Virus record (IMG/VR): IMGVR_UViG_3300037585_001580 | Location: 1 to 25,802 of that record | Direction: 5' to 3' (one strand) | From: a virus | Length of the DNA: 25,802 bases | Shown: positions 21,023 through 25,802 of the stretch, piece by piece | How the letters are laid out: every line of letters starts with the position of its first letter | Position numbering within the stretch: the stretch's first letter is position 1 | Notes under the pieces: generated by a model | Database searches by the model: none | What the model was told of the DNA's origin: nothing | What the model saw: only the letters and a program-made list of their open reading frames with translations | Position numbers and translations under genes: made by a program

Positions 21023-21353
21023 TTTTTAGATACCCTCCTTTCATCATAAATTTTTGTGGTTGTATATGTTGAAACCAATCAATCATACTTGGTATATACC
21101 CTAGGTCTTCAATAATATGTCTTTCAGCAATTAATCTGACTGGCACTTTTTTACCATCTGAATTAGTAATGGTAGTACCAAACTTCTCCTCACAAGCAAA
21201 GCAACCTTCTGCATGATGTCTTAATGCTCTATGTCTGAAGTCTGCCATAATCTTTTTACTTTCATCAAACCAATCGTGAATAGGTTGGTAGTCCTCTGGA
21301 CTACCTCCCCACTTCTTTACAGATGATACTGCGTGATGATAACAATTAGCCAT
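21015..21353 (-). CDS. DUF6915-like protein, 112 aa
   Basis: The text HHAVSSVKKWGGSPEDYQPI (6-25), followed by HDWFDESKKIMADFRHRALR and HHAEGCF, is the characteristic start of a family I recall as DUF6915. It is shared by phages and bacterial mobile regions and has many conserved His, Trp and Asp residues. The second half has VPVRLIAERHIIEDLGYIPS. The concentration of conserved His/Asp/Glu suggests a metal-binding or enzymatic fold, but no activity is known. The name is from memory, so the number should be checked. AAGGAGG upstream serves ATG 21353. Confidence 0.75.
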   Translation of the reverse strand: MANCYHHAVSSVKKWGGSPEDYQPIHDWFDESKKIMADFRHRALRHHAEGCFACEEKFGTTITNSDGKKVPVRLIAERHIIEDLGYIPSMIDWFQHIQPQKFMMKGGYLKNV

Positions 21354-21525
21354 TTTTTACCTCCTTGAATGATTTACCAAGTCCATTCTCCCATGCCTCT
21401 GGGATAATCCAATTAGTCATATTTAATAACTCTACAAATTTAGGAAATAGCTTATCTTTATAATCTGGTTCATCTTTTAATCTATTAGATAACTCTAATA
21501 TGAAATCTCTAAATTCGTTATCCAT
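21346..21525 (-). CDS. Hypothetical protein, 59 aa
   Basis: ATG 21525 overlaps the stop of the DUF6878-like gene (TAATG), with AAAGGAGGAATT upstream. The peptide starts MDNEFRDFILELSNRLKDEP and includes TNWIIPEAWENGLGKSF. It overlaps the next gene by 8 nt. It looks like a small helical protein of unknown function. Confidence 0.6.
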   Translation of the reverse strand: MDNEFRDFILELSNRLKDEPDYKDKLFPKFVELLNMTNWIIPEAWENGLGKSFKEVKNG

Positions 21526-22037
21526 TATAATTCCTCCTTTCTTTCTGTTTCAATAATCTCATTGTAATCGTGAAAAATCTTACCTTTGCTAACATCAATA
21601 AGTACATTGCCACATTGTCCCTCATTGATCTCCCAACCTCCATGAAATGCTTCTAACAAATCATATACAATTTCTTCTATGTAATCTTGTATCTTTTGAG
21701 GTTTAGTTGTGGTTACATATACGTGTTTATCATAGTCCCATTCTGTTCTCTCTCCTCTATCAACTGTGATCTGCTCATCAAGGCTCACGGCACTTGAGCC
21801 TTTCTTGTATTCGATATCTTCAATAGAACCATCATCTCCAGAACCACTGTAATAACAATGTACCTCATCTATATCCACACTCTTAAGCATCTTAAGTACT
21901 TCTGGTTTACTTATAGCTATAAAGTCTCTTCTCTTCTTCTCTTGTTTAGCATGATACTCATTATGCCAGTTCTTATTCTCTTCTTCTGTTGTTGTAAACT
22001 TAATTACATTGTCTTTTTCTTTTGTAAATTCGACCAT
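21525..22037 (-). CDS. DUF6878-like protein, 170 aa
   Basis: Characteristic blocks are YYSGSGDDGSIEDIEY (62-77) and AFHGGWEINEGQCGNVLIDV, followed by DYNEII. I recall this YSGSGDxGxIEDI and HGGWE...GxxG pattern as DUF6878, present on phages and plasmids. The function is unknown; the conserved acidic Gly-rich loops may bind calcium or another metal. It is the first gene of the leftward operon; GGAGAA gives the ribosome site for ATG 22037. Its promoter region contains the best copy of the 18-bp dyad. Confidence 0.75.
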   Translation of the reverse strand: MVEFTKEKDNVIKFTTTEEENKNWHNEYHAKQEKKRRDFIAISKPEVLKMLKSVDIDEVHCYYSGSGDDGSIEDIEYKKGSSAVSLDEQITVDRGERTEWDYDKHVYVTTTKPQKIQDYIEEIVYDLLEAFHGGWEINEGQCGNVLIDVSKGKIFHDYNEIIETERKEEL

Positions 22038-22061
22038 TATATTCTCCTATAAATTAATAAA

Positions 22062-22099
22062 TATAAGATACATCTTATACTATATACGTATGTTGTCAA
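22062..22099 (-). promoter_or_regulatory. Promoter of the leftward operon with perfect 18-bp dyad operator
   Basis: On the minus strand TTGACA lies at 22099-22094, and 15 nt later begins TATAAGAT-GT-ATCTTATA (22079-22062), a perfect 8-bp inverted repeat around 2 bp. A weak -10 (TAAGAT, spacing 16) lies inside the dyad. The same dyad recurs at other promoters, so it is likely the binding site of a phage or host regulator. Confidence 0.6.
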
Positions 22100-22360
22100 A
22101 TCTATAATGTCATTCCTTACAACTTTTTTTTAAAAAGTAAGTGAAAAATAAGCAAATATTTTAGGAAACTAGGAAAATTAGCAGAAAACATAGTGTTACA
22201 GAGAAAAAGTTTTAGGAAAGTTTTAGGAAAAATTCCTAGTTTTTAGGAAAAATAACATAATTATTGTAAAAAACAGAGTATTTTATATACTTATCTTATT
22301 AGAGGGGGGTGCATTTTTTTTTAAAAAAAAAGTTCTAAGGAAGTGCATTAGAGTGTTTTT
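22100..22360. repeat. Non-coding control region with TTTTAGGAAA iterons and T9A9 tract
   Basis: No convincing gene lies between 22038 and 22361. TTTTAGGAAA occurs at 22159-22168, 22210-22219, 22221-22230 and 22241-22250, with a shorter AGGAAAA at 22171-22177. TTCCTA-GTTTT-TAGGAA forms an inverted repeat across 22233-22249. A CTTAC...GTAAG hairpin lies near 22116-22141, and a run of nine T followed by nine A lies near 22313-22330, flanked by GTGCATT twice. Iteron-like direct repeats in an AT-rich gap between divergent gene sets could be an origin, a packaging site or a regulator-binding array. Confidence 0.55.
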
Positions 22361-22774
22361 ATGACTATTACTGAATCAAAATTATGGGGTTGGATTAACC
22401 AGATTCAAAAGACAGAAAAGTCTTGGCATCTATTTAGAATTGAATCCTCTACAATCAATGGAATACCTGATGTTAATGCTTGTATTAATGGTAAGGATTT
22501 TTGGATAGAATTGAAGTGTAACAGAGGTAAGAATTTAGGTGTTAGCAAGTTTCAATCTGTTTGGCATCTTAAAAGAAAACAATCTGGTGGTAAATGTTTT
22601 ATTCTGAATGCGTCTAGCACGAAGAGAAGGCTTGAAGTTTTCGAGGTGCGAGAATCACGTTCTCGTTCTCGTTGCCCTTGCATCACGCATCTCGGTTCAG
22701 TTCAGTTTCAGTTCACTGCTGCTCCGGGGCTGGCCCGGGTCCGGGAATCAATATTATTAATGAGGGGTTTATAA
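22361..22774 (+). CDS. VRR-NUC-type PD-(D/E)XK nuclease with repeat-derived C-terminal tail, 137 aa
   Basis: The first ~95 residues have the VRR-NUC pattern: GIPDVNA (34-40, catalytic Asp37), WIELK (48-52, Glu50 and Lys52) and Gln65, as in small stand-alone phage nucleases thought to act on branched DNA. After about residue 96 (RESRSRSRCPC and onward) the frame runs into the first CTCGTT-type GC-rich element and continues for some 40 residues of unusual Ser/Arg/Gly composition. That tail probably results from the element lying over the original gene end. The weak AGAGTG before ATG 22361 is the only ribosome site. It is the first gene of the rightward half of the island. Confidence 0.72.
   Translation: MTITESKLWGWINQIQKTEKSWHLFRIESSTINGIPDVNACINGKDFWIELKCNRGKNLGVSKFQSVWHLKRKQSGGKCFILNASSTKRRLEVFEVRESRSRSRCPCITHLGSVQFQFTAAPGLARVRESILLMRGL
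22649..22747 (+). repeat. GC-rich CTCGTT element, copy 1 (inside the nuclease ORF)
   Basis: CGAGAA (22649-22654) can pair with TTCTCG (22660-22665). A short CGTTCT hexamer run (22658-22675) follows, then a linker with repeated TTCAG (TTCAGTTCAGTTTCAGTT, from 22696) and a GC-rich end with CCCGGG and CCGGG (22734-22745). Order and composition match copies 2-4, but here the hexamers overlap the 3' end of a coding frame. Confidence 0.7.
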
Positions 22775-22781
22775 AAAAAGA

Positions 22782-22810
22782 GTTGTAATGTGTCTTATAT
22801 CTGTTATGAT
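22782..22810 (+). promoter_or_regulatory. Promoter with half-site of the 18-bp dyad
   Basis: TTGTAA (22783-22788), 16 nt, then TATGAT (22805-22810), form a modest sigma70-like promoter before the gene at 22840. GTCTTATA (22792-22799) between the boxes is the conserved right half of the dyad; the left half is degenerate. Confidence 0.35.
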
Positions 22811-22839
22811 GATATTTTAACAATATAAAAGGTGAATGT

Positions 22840-23007
22840 ATGAAAGAAGAATTTTTAAAAGGGTTGCTGAAGTACGGCAGAGAAAAAGGTTTTATAGATG
22901 ACAAGCCTGAAGAAGGAAAAACTTATACCTTGGTGGGTGTGGGCAAGTGCATTGCTAACGGAAACAGTTGGCAAGACTCGGAGGTGAAGAAGAACGACAA
23001 AAAATAA
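22840..23007 (+). CDS. Hypothetical protein, 55 aa
   Basis: ATG 22840 is preceded by AAAGGTGA. The protein MKEEFLKGLLKYGREKGF, then EEGKTYTLVGVGKCIANGNS and a Lys-rich end, resembles a small basic alpha/beta protein. Base use becomes GC-richer towards the 3' end, unlike neighbours. The stop at 23005-23007 is followed within 9 nt by element copy 2, giving a promoter-gene-element unit. Confidence 0.65.
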   Translation: MKEEFLKGLLKYGREKGFIDDKPEEGKTYTLVGVGKCIANGNSWQDSEVKKNDKK

Positions 23008-23016
23008 ATCGTAACT

Positions 23017-23100
23017 CTCGTTCTCGTTCTCGTTCTCGTTGCAACGAGAACGAGGCTTTAGTTTAAGTTTCAGTTACCCGGCAGCTGGCAGCATGATCCG
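23017..23100 (+). repeat. GC-rich CTCGTT element, copy 2
   Basis: Four CTCGTT hexamers (23017-23040) are followed by GC and AACGAGAACGAG (23043-23054), which pairs perfectly with the last two hexamers in a 12-bp stem. Then comes an AGTT-rich linker (to about 23085) and a GC-rich part where CCCGG (23087-23091) can pair with CCGGG (23098-23102). The element starts 9 nt after a stop codon. Confidence 0.82.
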
Positions 23101-23102
23101 GG

Positions 23103-23130
23103 ACACAGGGAAGCTGTGTGATTTTTTTTT
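23103..23130 (+). terminator. Rho-independent terminator at the end of element copy 2
   Basis: ACACAG (23103-23108), 5-nt loop GGAAG, CTGTGT (23114-23119), then GA and nine T (23122-23130). It ends transcription of the 55-aa gene before the promoter at 23141. Confidence 0.75.
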
Positions 23131-23140
23131 ATTTTTTTAC

Positions 23141-23172
23141 TTGCTTTATTATTATATGAGATGTATCTTATA
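23141..23172 (+). promoter_or_regulatory. Promoter with near-perfect 18-bp dyad
   Basis: TTGCTT (23141-23146), 17 nt, TATCTT (23164-23169) give a weak sigma70-like promoter. TATGAGAT-GT-ATCTTATA (23155-23172) matches the perfect dyad at 22062 with one change in the arms and covers the -10 box, 26 nt before ATG 23199. Confidence 0.5.
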
Positions 23173-23198
23173 TATATAACTTATAGGAGAATAAAAAA

Positions 23199-23759
23199 AT
23201 GAACTTTGAAACTGAACAACAAATATATAATATGTTAACTGAAAGCACTGGAACGCACTTTCTAGATAGTGGGGGTGGCAGTGGTAGACATTGGCAACAA
23301 AACAAAAAAAGAACTTTGGAGGACTTCAAAAAAGATAAAGTTTTTATTTACGAACCTGATGATATTTATAGTATTTGTAAAAGTGTATTTCATCACTTGG
23401 TTGAAAGTGTCCGATATAATAAAGAGTTAAACGAGGATCTAGAAAACTTTTTAAAAGCTAGTAAAGAGGACAATTGGAGGGTACCCGTTGAACAATATCT
23501 ACAGTTACACAATAAAGATAAAAAAATAGATCATATAAATACATATAATGAGGAATGTGTATTATCCCAAACGTTGCAAATAATAACTATTGGGGACATG
23601 TACGAAAATGAAACTGTTGCTTTATCAATACACAACGGTGCAGATGTTAGGGGTGGATATACCGATTTTAAAATATTTGATATTGATACAGATATGTTTT
23701 ATATGTGGCATCCTGAACACTATGACTATTTAGTTAAAAGCGAGGGGGTGGGTTCATGA
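23199..23759 (+). CDS. Conserved phage accessory protein, 186 aa
   Basis: ATG 23199 follows ATAGGAGAATAA. The N-terminal block MLTESTGTHFLDSGGGSGRHW (cut: LTESTGTHFLDSGGG and GRHWQQN) is a conserved signature I have seen in phage-encoded accessory proteins of unknown function. The rest is acidic and aromatic (IYEPDDIYSICKSVFHHLVES; later ALSIHNGADVRGGYTDFKIF). It has no membrane span and no clear enzyme motif. The stop (23757-23759) is followed after 9 nt by CTCGTT element copy 3. It is a good example of the promoter/dyad, gene, element unit in the right half of the island. Confidence 0.75.
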   Translation: MNFETEQQIYNMLTESTGTHFLDSGGGSGRHWQQNKKRTLEDFKKDKVFIYEPDDIYSICKSVFHHLVESVRYNKELNEDLENFLKASKEDNWRVPVEQYLQLHNKDKKIDHINTYNEECVLSQTLQIITIGDMYENETVALSIHNGADVRGGYTDFKIFDIDTDMFYMWHPEHYDYLVKSEGVGS

Positions 23760-23768
23760 GTTCCCTTT

Positions 23769-23847
23769 CTCGTTCTCGTTCTCGTTGGGCAACGCAAATG
23801 CGTTGCCCTTTCAGTCTAGTTACAGCGGCCCGGGCCAGGGAAGCTGC
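23769..23847 (+). repeat. GC-rich CTCGTT element, copy 3
   Basis: Three CTCGTT hexamers (23769-23786), then GGGCAACGCA (23787-23796), two A, and TGCGTTGCCC (23799-23808), a perfect 10-bp stem. A short linker with CTAGTTAC follows, then GGCCCGGGCC (23827-23836), a self-complementary dyad enclosed by CAGC (23823) and GCTG (23843). The element begins 9 nt after the stop of the 186-aa gene. Confidence 0.85.
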
Positions 23848-23865
23848 AAGCTCAAGGAGGACAGT

Positions 23866-23979
23866 ATGATTTTTGTCGGTGTACTCATTGGGTTTGTGTT
23901 CTTGGTTTTCCTAGTCTTGCGGTGGTTTCTATTACTGACAATCGTGAGCCTTGCGATCTGGCTACTGGTGACACTGTGA
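23866..23979 (+). CDS. Very hydrophobic small membrane protein, 37 aa
   Basis: ATG 23866 has an excellent ribosome site AAGGAGGAC; a longer frame from 23785 would start inside element copy 3 and is unlikely. The peptide MIFVGVLIGFVFLVFLVLRW, then FLLLTIVSLAIWLLVTL, is hydrophobic except for one Arg (residue 19), giving two short or one long membrane segment. GC content is well above that of the neighbours, suggesting a recent acquisition. The stop (23977-23979) is followed after a single base by element copy 4. Confidence 0.7.
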   Translation: MIFVGVLIGFVFLVFLVLRWFLLLTIVSLAIWLLVTL

Positions 23980-23980
23980 T

Positions 23981-24057
23981 CTCGTTCTCGTTCTCGTTGC
24001 CGAAGGGAAATGGGCTTTTGATTAGTTATAGTTAGCTGCCTGGTACCAGGAAGCAGC
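23981..24057 (+). repeat. GC-rich CTCGTT element, copy 4
   Basis: Three CTCGTT hexamers (23981-23998), a G/A-rich stretch, an AGTTATAGTTA linker, then GCTG before the perfect palindrome CCTGGTACCAGG (24039-24050), AA and GCAGC (24053-24057). The outer GCTGC/GCAGC stem encloses the palindrome. It starts one base after the stop of the 37-aa gene. Confidence 0.82.
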
Positions 24058-24082
24058 AGAAATAAATATTTATGAGGACATA

Positions 24083-24153
24083 TATCTGATGTGTCTTATA
24101 GGATATTCCTATAGTAGATATAGGTTGCATCTATAAGACATATCTTATATACT
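24083..24153 (+). promoter_or_regulatory. Two dyad copies with promoter before the 83-aa gene
   Basis: TATCTGAT-GT-GTCTTATA (24083-24100) and TATAAGAC-AT-ATCTTATA (24132-24149) are two copies of the 18-bp dyad, 31 nt apart. A promoter TTGCAT (24125-24130), 17 nt, TATACT (24148-24153) overlaps the second one. GGATATTCC (24101-24109) separates them and is itself a small palindrome. Confidence 0.5.
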
Positions 24154-24192
24154 ATATTTATTATTAACAAATGAAATGACTTGGAGGTCAAA

Positions 24193-24444
24193 ATGAACAT
24201 AAAAAAAGAAACAGTATATATAGTAGATGATCATAACTTAGTTGGTGATCCATCTTTAGAATATTACACAGTCGATGATTTCAAAAAATGTATTGAGTAT
24301 TTTGAAAAGTTATACTGGACTAAAGATAGTAGATACCAACAACAATCTATCAGAGTATTTTGGGACTACAAGGAGGCATCAACATACCACGAAAAACTAA
24401 AAGATATTTGGGAAACCAAACATAAAAATAGAGAGAGTGCGTAA
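24193..24444 (+). CDS. Hypothetical protein, 83 aa
   Basis: I use ATG 24193 rather than the upstream TTG, because GGAGGT (24183-24188) is spaced for it. The product MNIKKETVYIVDDHNLVGDP is followed by EYYTVDDFKKCIEYFEKLYW, with VYIVDDHN like an edge-strand and acidic loop. It is acidic, soluble and of unknown function. It overlaps the next gene by one base (TAATG), and is first of a three-gene unit under the double-dyad promoter. Confidence 0.7.
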   Translation: MNIKKETVYIVDDHNLVGDPSLEYYTVDDFKKCIEYFEKLYWTKDSRYQQQSIRVFWDYKEASTYHEKLKDIWETKHKNRESA

Positions 24445-24719
24445 TGACTGATCTAACTACACAACTAAACAATAGACTTGAAGTTCTGGAAACAGAACTT
24501 CAAGAAATGCAGAAAGCCTTCGAGGTTCACAAGTCAAGCACTTCTGAACTAATCAATGGTACAATTAATTGGCAACATTTGTATAAAACTTTGGAGGCAG
24601 TTGTTGAAGAAACAATGGTTGCCTATCCTAATGCTGATACTATCCAATTATTAAAGCACAAGTTTATGCAAAGAGTCGAACCTTTGCTTTCAAGAATGAA
24701 TGGAGGAGATGATGAGTAA
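24444..24719 (+). CDS. Coiled-coil hypothetical protein, 91 aa
   Basis: ATG 24444 overlaps the previous stop. Residues 8-35 (NNRLEVLETELQEMQKAFEV) have the heptad spacing of a coiled coil; a second helix at 43-75 contains INWQHLYKTLEAVVEETMVA. It likely dimerises. No family is recognised. GAGAGAG just before the start may serve as ribosome site. Confidence 0.7.
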   Translation: MTDLTTQLNNRLEVLETELQEMQKAFEVHKSSTSELINGTINWQHLYKTLEAVVEETMVAYPNADTIQLLKHKFMQRVEPLLSRMNGGDDE

Positions 24720-24915
24720 GACATTGTATCAAGTAAATGAGATTAGCACCAATGAGCCAGATGATATTAAAGTGATTAGATTAACACCAAATAATTATCT
24801 TAACTTTAATGGTACACTTTTATTTTCGGATAGAAAAAAAGCAAAATCTTATTTACAAAAACATCAAGAATTGCACGAGAAATTCTTAGCTAGTAAGTTA
24901 AGAAAAATGAGATAG
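24712..24915 (+). CDS. Hypothetical protein, 67 aa
   Basis: I prefer ATG 24712 (MSKTLYQV); GGAGGAG at 24702-24708 is correctly placed, and the start overlaps the previous stop by 8 nt. An ATG at 24700 is possible but would lie upstream of the SD. The product is basic at the C-terminus (HEKFLASKLRKMR) with an LLFSDRKKAKSYLQK helix. The stop overlaps the first arm of the terminator. Confidence 0.65.
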   Translation: MSKTLYQVNEISTNEPDDIKVIRLTPNNYLNFNGTLLFSDRKKAKSYLQKHQELHEKFLASKLRKMR

Positions 24916-24972
24916 CCTCCAAGCTATCCGTTGCAACGGAGCCGAGCCTCTTCGGAGGCTCGGTTTTTTTTT
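24911..24972 (+). terminator. Triple-hairpin terminator with UUCG tetraloop
   Basis: Three hairpins in series: GATAGC/GCTATC (24911-24928), the palindrome CCGTTGCAACGG (24928-24939), and CCGAGCCTC-TTCG-GAGGCTCGG (24942-24963), a 9-bp stem with a TTCG tetraloop and nine T (24964-24972). The last is a strong rho-independent terminator. CGTTGCAACG is also the tip of the hairpin in element copy 2, so this may be a fifth, hexamer-less relative. Confidence 0.9.
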
Positions 24973-25081
24973 GGTTTACGTTTGCCGATCTCGATGCCGT
25001 TTGGCGTGACACGCCCCATAGTTATTAGACTTAGTAAAGTCTTGCAAGACAAATACATGTATGTATGCTATAAAAATATAG
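24973..25081 (+). promoter_or_regulatory. Palindrome-rich leader before the large terminase gene
   Basis: No gene is supported here. GGCGT-GAC-ACGCC (from 25003) is a small hairpin. AGACTT-AGTA-AAGTCT (25027-25042) and GTCTTGCAAGAC (25039-25050) share the GTCT arm, so only one of the two hairpins can form at a time. CTATAAAAATATAG (25068-25081) next to the start may hold a -10. The region could be a promoter/operator or a packaging recognition site. Confidence 0.4.
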
Positions 25082-25802
25082 ATGCAAAAAGAAAACTTAC
25101 CAGTAGAGAAACTGAGGCTCGAGGTTGAGAGGCTCTTGTTACAACACATCAAGCTTTGTCAAGATAATTTTTTATATTTTGTACAAGAGATATGGCCAGA
25201 TTTTATATGTAGAAAAGAAAAAAATAGAAAAAAGTGGGGCCATCATCAAATCATAGCAGATGAGTTTACTAATGTAGCAAAAGAAAAAAAAGGGAGGCTC
25301 ATTATAAATATGCCACCCAGACATACAAAATCTGAATTTGCTTCTGTATACTACCCTGCTTGGATGATAGGAAAGTATCCAAAAATGAAAATTATGCAAG
25401 TGTCTCATAATACAGAACTTGCAGTAAGGTTCGGTAGTAAGGTTCGTAACATTATTGATTCACCAGAGTATAAACAAATTTTTGGAGACGTGAGACTTCG
25501 TGAGGACTCCAAGGCAAAAGGAAGATGGGAAACTAGTCATGGTGGTGAATATTATGCAGCGGGCGTTGGAGCGTCCATCACGGGTCGTGGTGCGGACTTA
25601 TTGATTATTGATGATCCACACACGGAACAAGACTCTATGTCGGACATGGCAATGGAACGTGCTTATGAATGGTACACCTCAGGACCACGACAAAGATTAC
25701 AACCAGGAGGCTCAATTTTAGTGGTAATGACAAGATGGGCTGAAGATGATTTGACTGGTAGATTGTTAAAGGCTCAAACGGAACCTAAAGCAGATACATG
25801 GA
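25082..25802 (+). CDS. terL: Terminase large subunit, N-terminal ATPase part (runs off the window)
   Basis: The visible 240 residues include an early LCQDNFLYFVQEIWP region (25-39), HHQIIADEF (54-62), the Walker A-like MPPRHTKSEFAS (77-88), Walker B LLIIDDPH (173-180) with catalytic Asp177/Asp178, and the coupling motif VVMTRW (214-219). This is the usual pattern of phage large terminases with a PRHTKS-type P-loop. The C-terminal nuclease domain lies beyond the window. An in-frame TAG directly before ATG 25082 fixes this as the first ATG; the ribosome site is weak. It packages DNA with the small subunit at 17724, from which it is separated by the island. Confidence 0.92.
   Translation, partial: MQKENLPVEKLRLEVERLLLQHIKLCQDNFLYFVQEIWPDFICRKEKNRKKWGHHQIIADEFTNVAKEKKGRLIINMPPRHTKSEFASVYYPAWMIGKYPKMKIMQVSHNTELAVRFGSKVRNIIDSPEYKQIFGDVRLREDSKAKGRWETSHGGEYYAAGVGASITGRGADLLIIDDPHTEQDSMSDMAMERAYEWYTSGPRQRLQPGGSILVVMTRWAEDDLTGRLLKAQTEPKADTW

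Noticed and set aside
23785-23865. Longer N-terminus for the 37-aa hydrophobic protein
   Set aside because: The extension is encoded by repeat element copy 3, and the strong ribosome site belongs to ATG 23866.
22658-23998. CTCGTT hexamer runs as a CRISPR array
   Set aside because: The repeats are 6-bp tandem units without spacers of constant length and there are no cas genes.
24931-25128. 65-aa frame across the terminator and into terL
   Set aside because: It runs through the hairpins and T-run of a strong terminator and overlaps the terL start; no ribosome site.

Overview
The window reads as part of the genome of a lytic-type marine tailed phage, most like the HMO-2011-type podoviruses of SAR11/SAR116-like marine Alphaproteobacteria. 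That placement comes from remembered family resemblance and was not searched. The DNA is AT-rich (about two-thirds A+T by eye). Genes are packed with 1-20 nt overlaps, and no integrase, rRNA, tRNA or CRISPR array was seen. Recognisable phage functions are a family A DNA polymerase, an AEP primase, helicases, a PD-(D/E)XK exonuclease, DUF3310, HNH, and small and large terminase subunits.

Layout. (1) 1-4.9 kb: the end of a virion/ejection-type module (3'-part of one large protein, a 1087-aa internal-virion-like protein, two small membrane/coiled-coil proteins). (2) 4.9-6.5 kb: a short accessory stretch with a 24-codon gene that matches PqqA, the precursor peptide of the cofactor PQQ, then a Lys/Gly-rich repeat protein, a 41-aa basic protein and a conserved 230-aa phage protein. 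(3) 6.5-15.8 kb: the replication module (exonuclease; an inverted SNF2-like helicase split into two frames; two conserved proteins; primase; UvrD-like helicase; small HTH and micro-ORFs; DUF3310; DNA polymerase). (4) 15.8-18.2 kb: a divergent promoter region, then small genes, an HNH nuclease and the terminase small subunit. (5) 18.2-25.1 kb: a roughly 6.8-kb accessory island between the small and large terminase genes. Its left half is a leftward 12-gene operon of small proteins ending in a cytosine-C5 methyltransferase. Its right half is a rightward series of small gene units. (6) 25.08 kb to the end: the start of the large terminase gene.

The right half of the island (22.3-25.0 kb) is the most unusual part. 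Four GC-rich elements sit there. Three directly follow a stop codon and one runs into the end of a nuclease ORF. Each has CTCGTT-type hexamer repeats, then usually a variable hairpin, an AGTTA-rich linker and a GC-rich dyad. The units also tend to have their own sigma70-like promoter overlapped by an 18-bp dyad (best copy TATAAGAT-AC-ATCTTATA). The same dyad lies at the promoter of the leftward operon and, in degenerate form, at 8.7 kb and 16.05 kb. I infer a phage regulon plus a cassette-like array of accessory genes; both need comparative testing.

How it fits together: primase, polymerase, helicases and exonuclease copy the genome; HNH, terminase small and large subunits package it; the virion proteins deliver it. 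PqqA, the methyltransferase and the many small island genes look like host-manipulation or defence-evasion functions.
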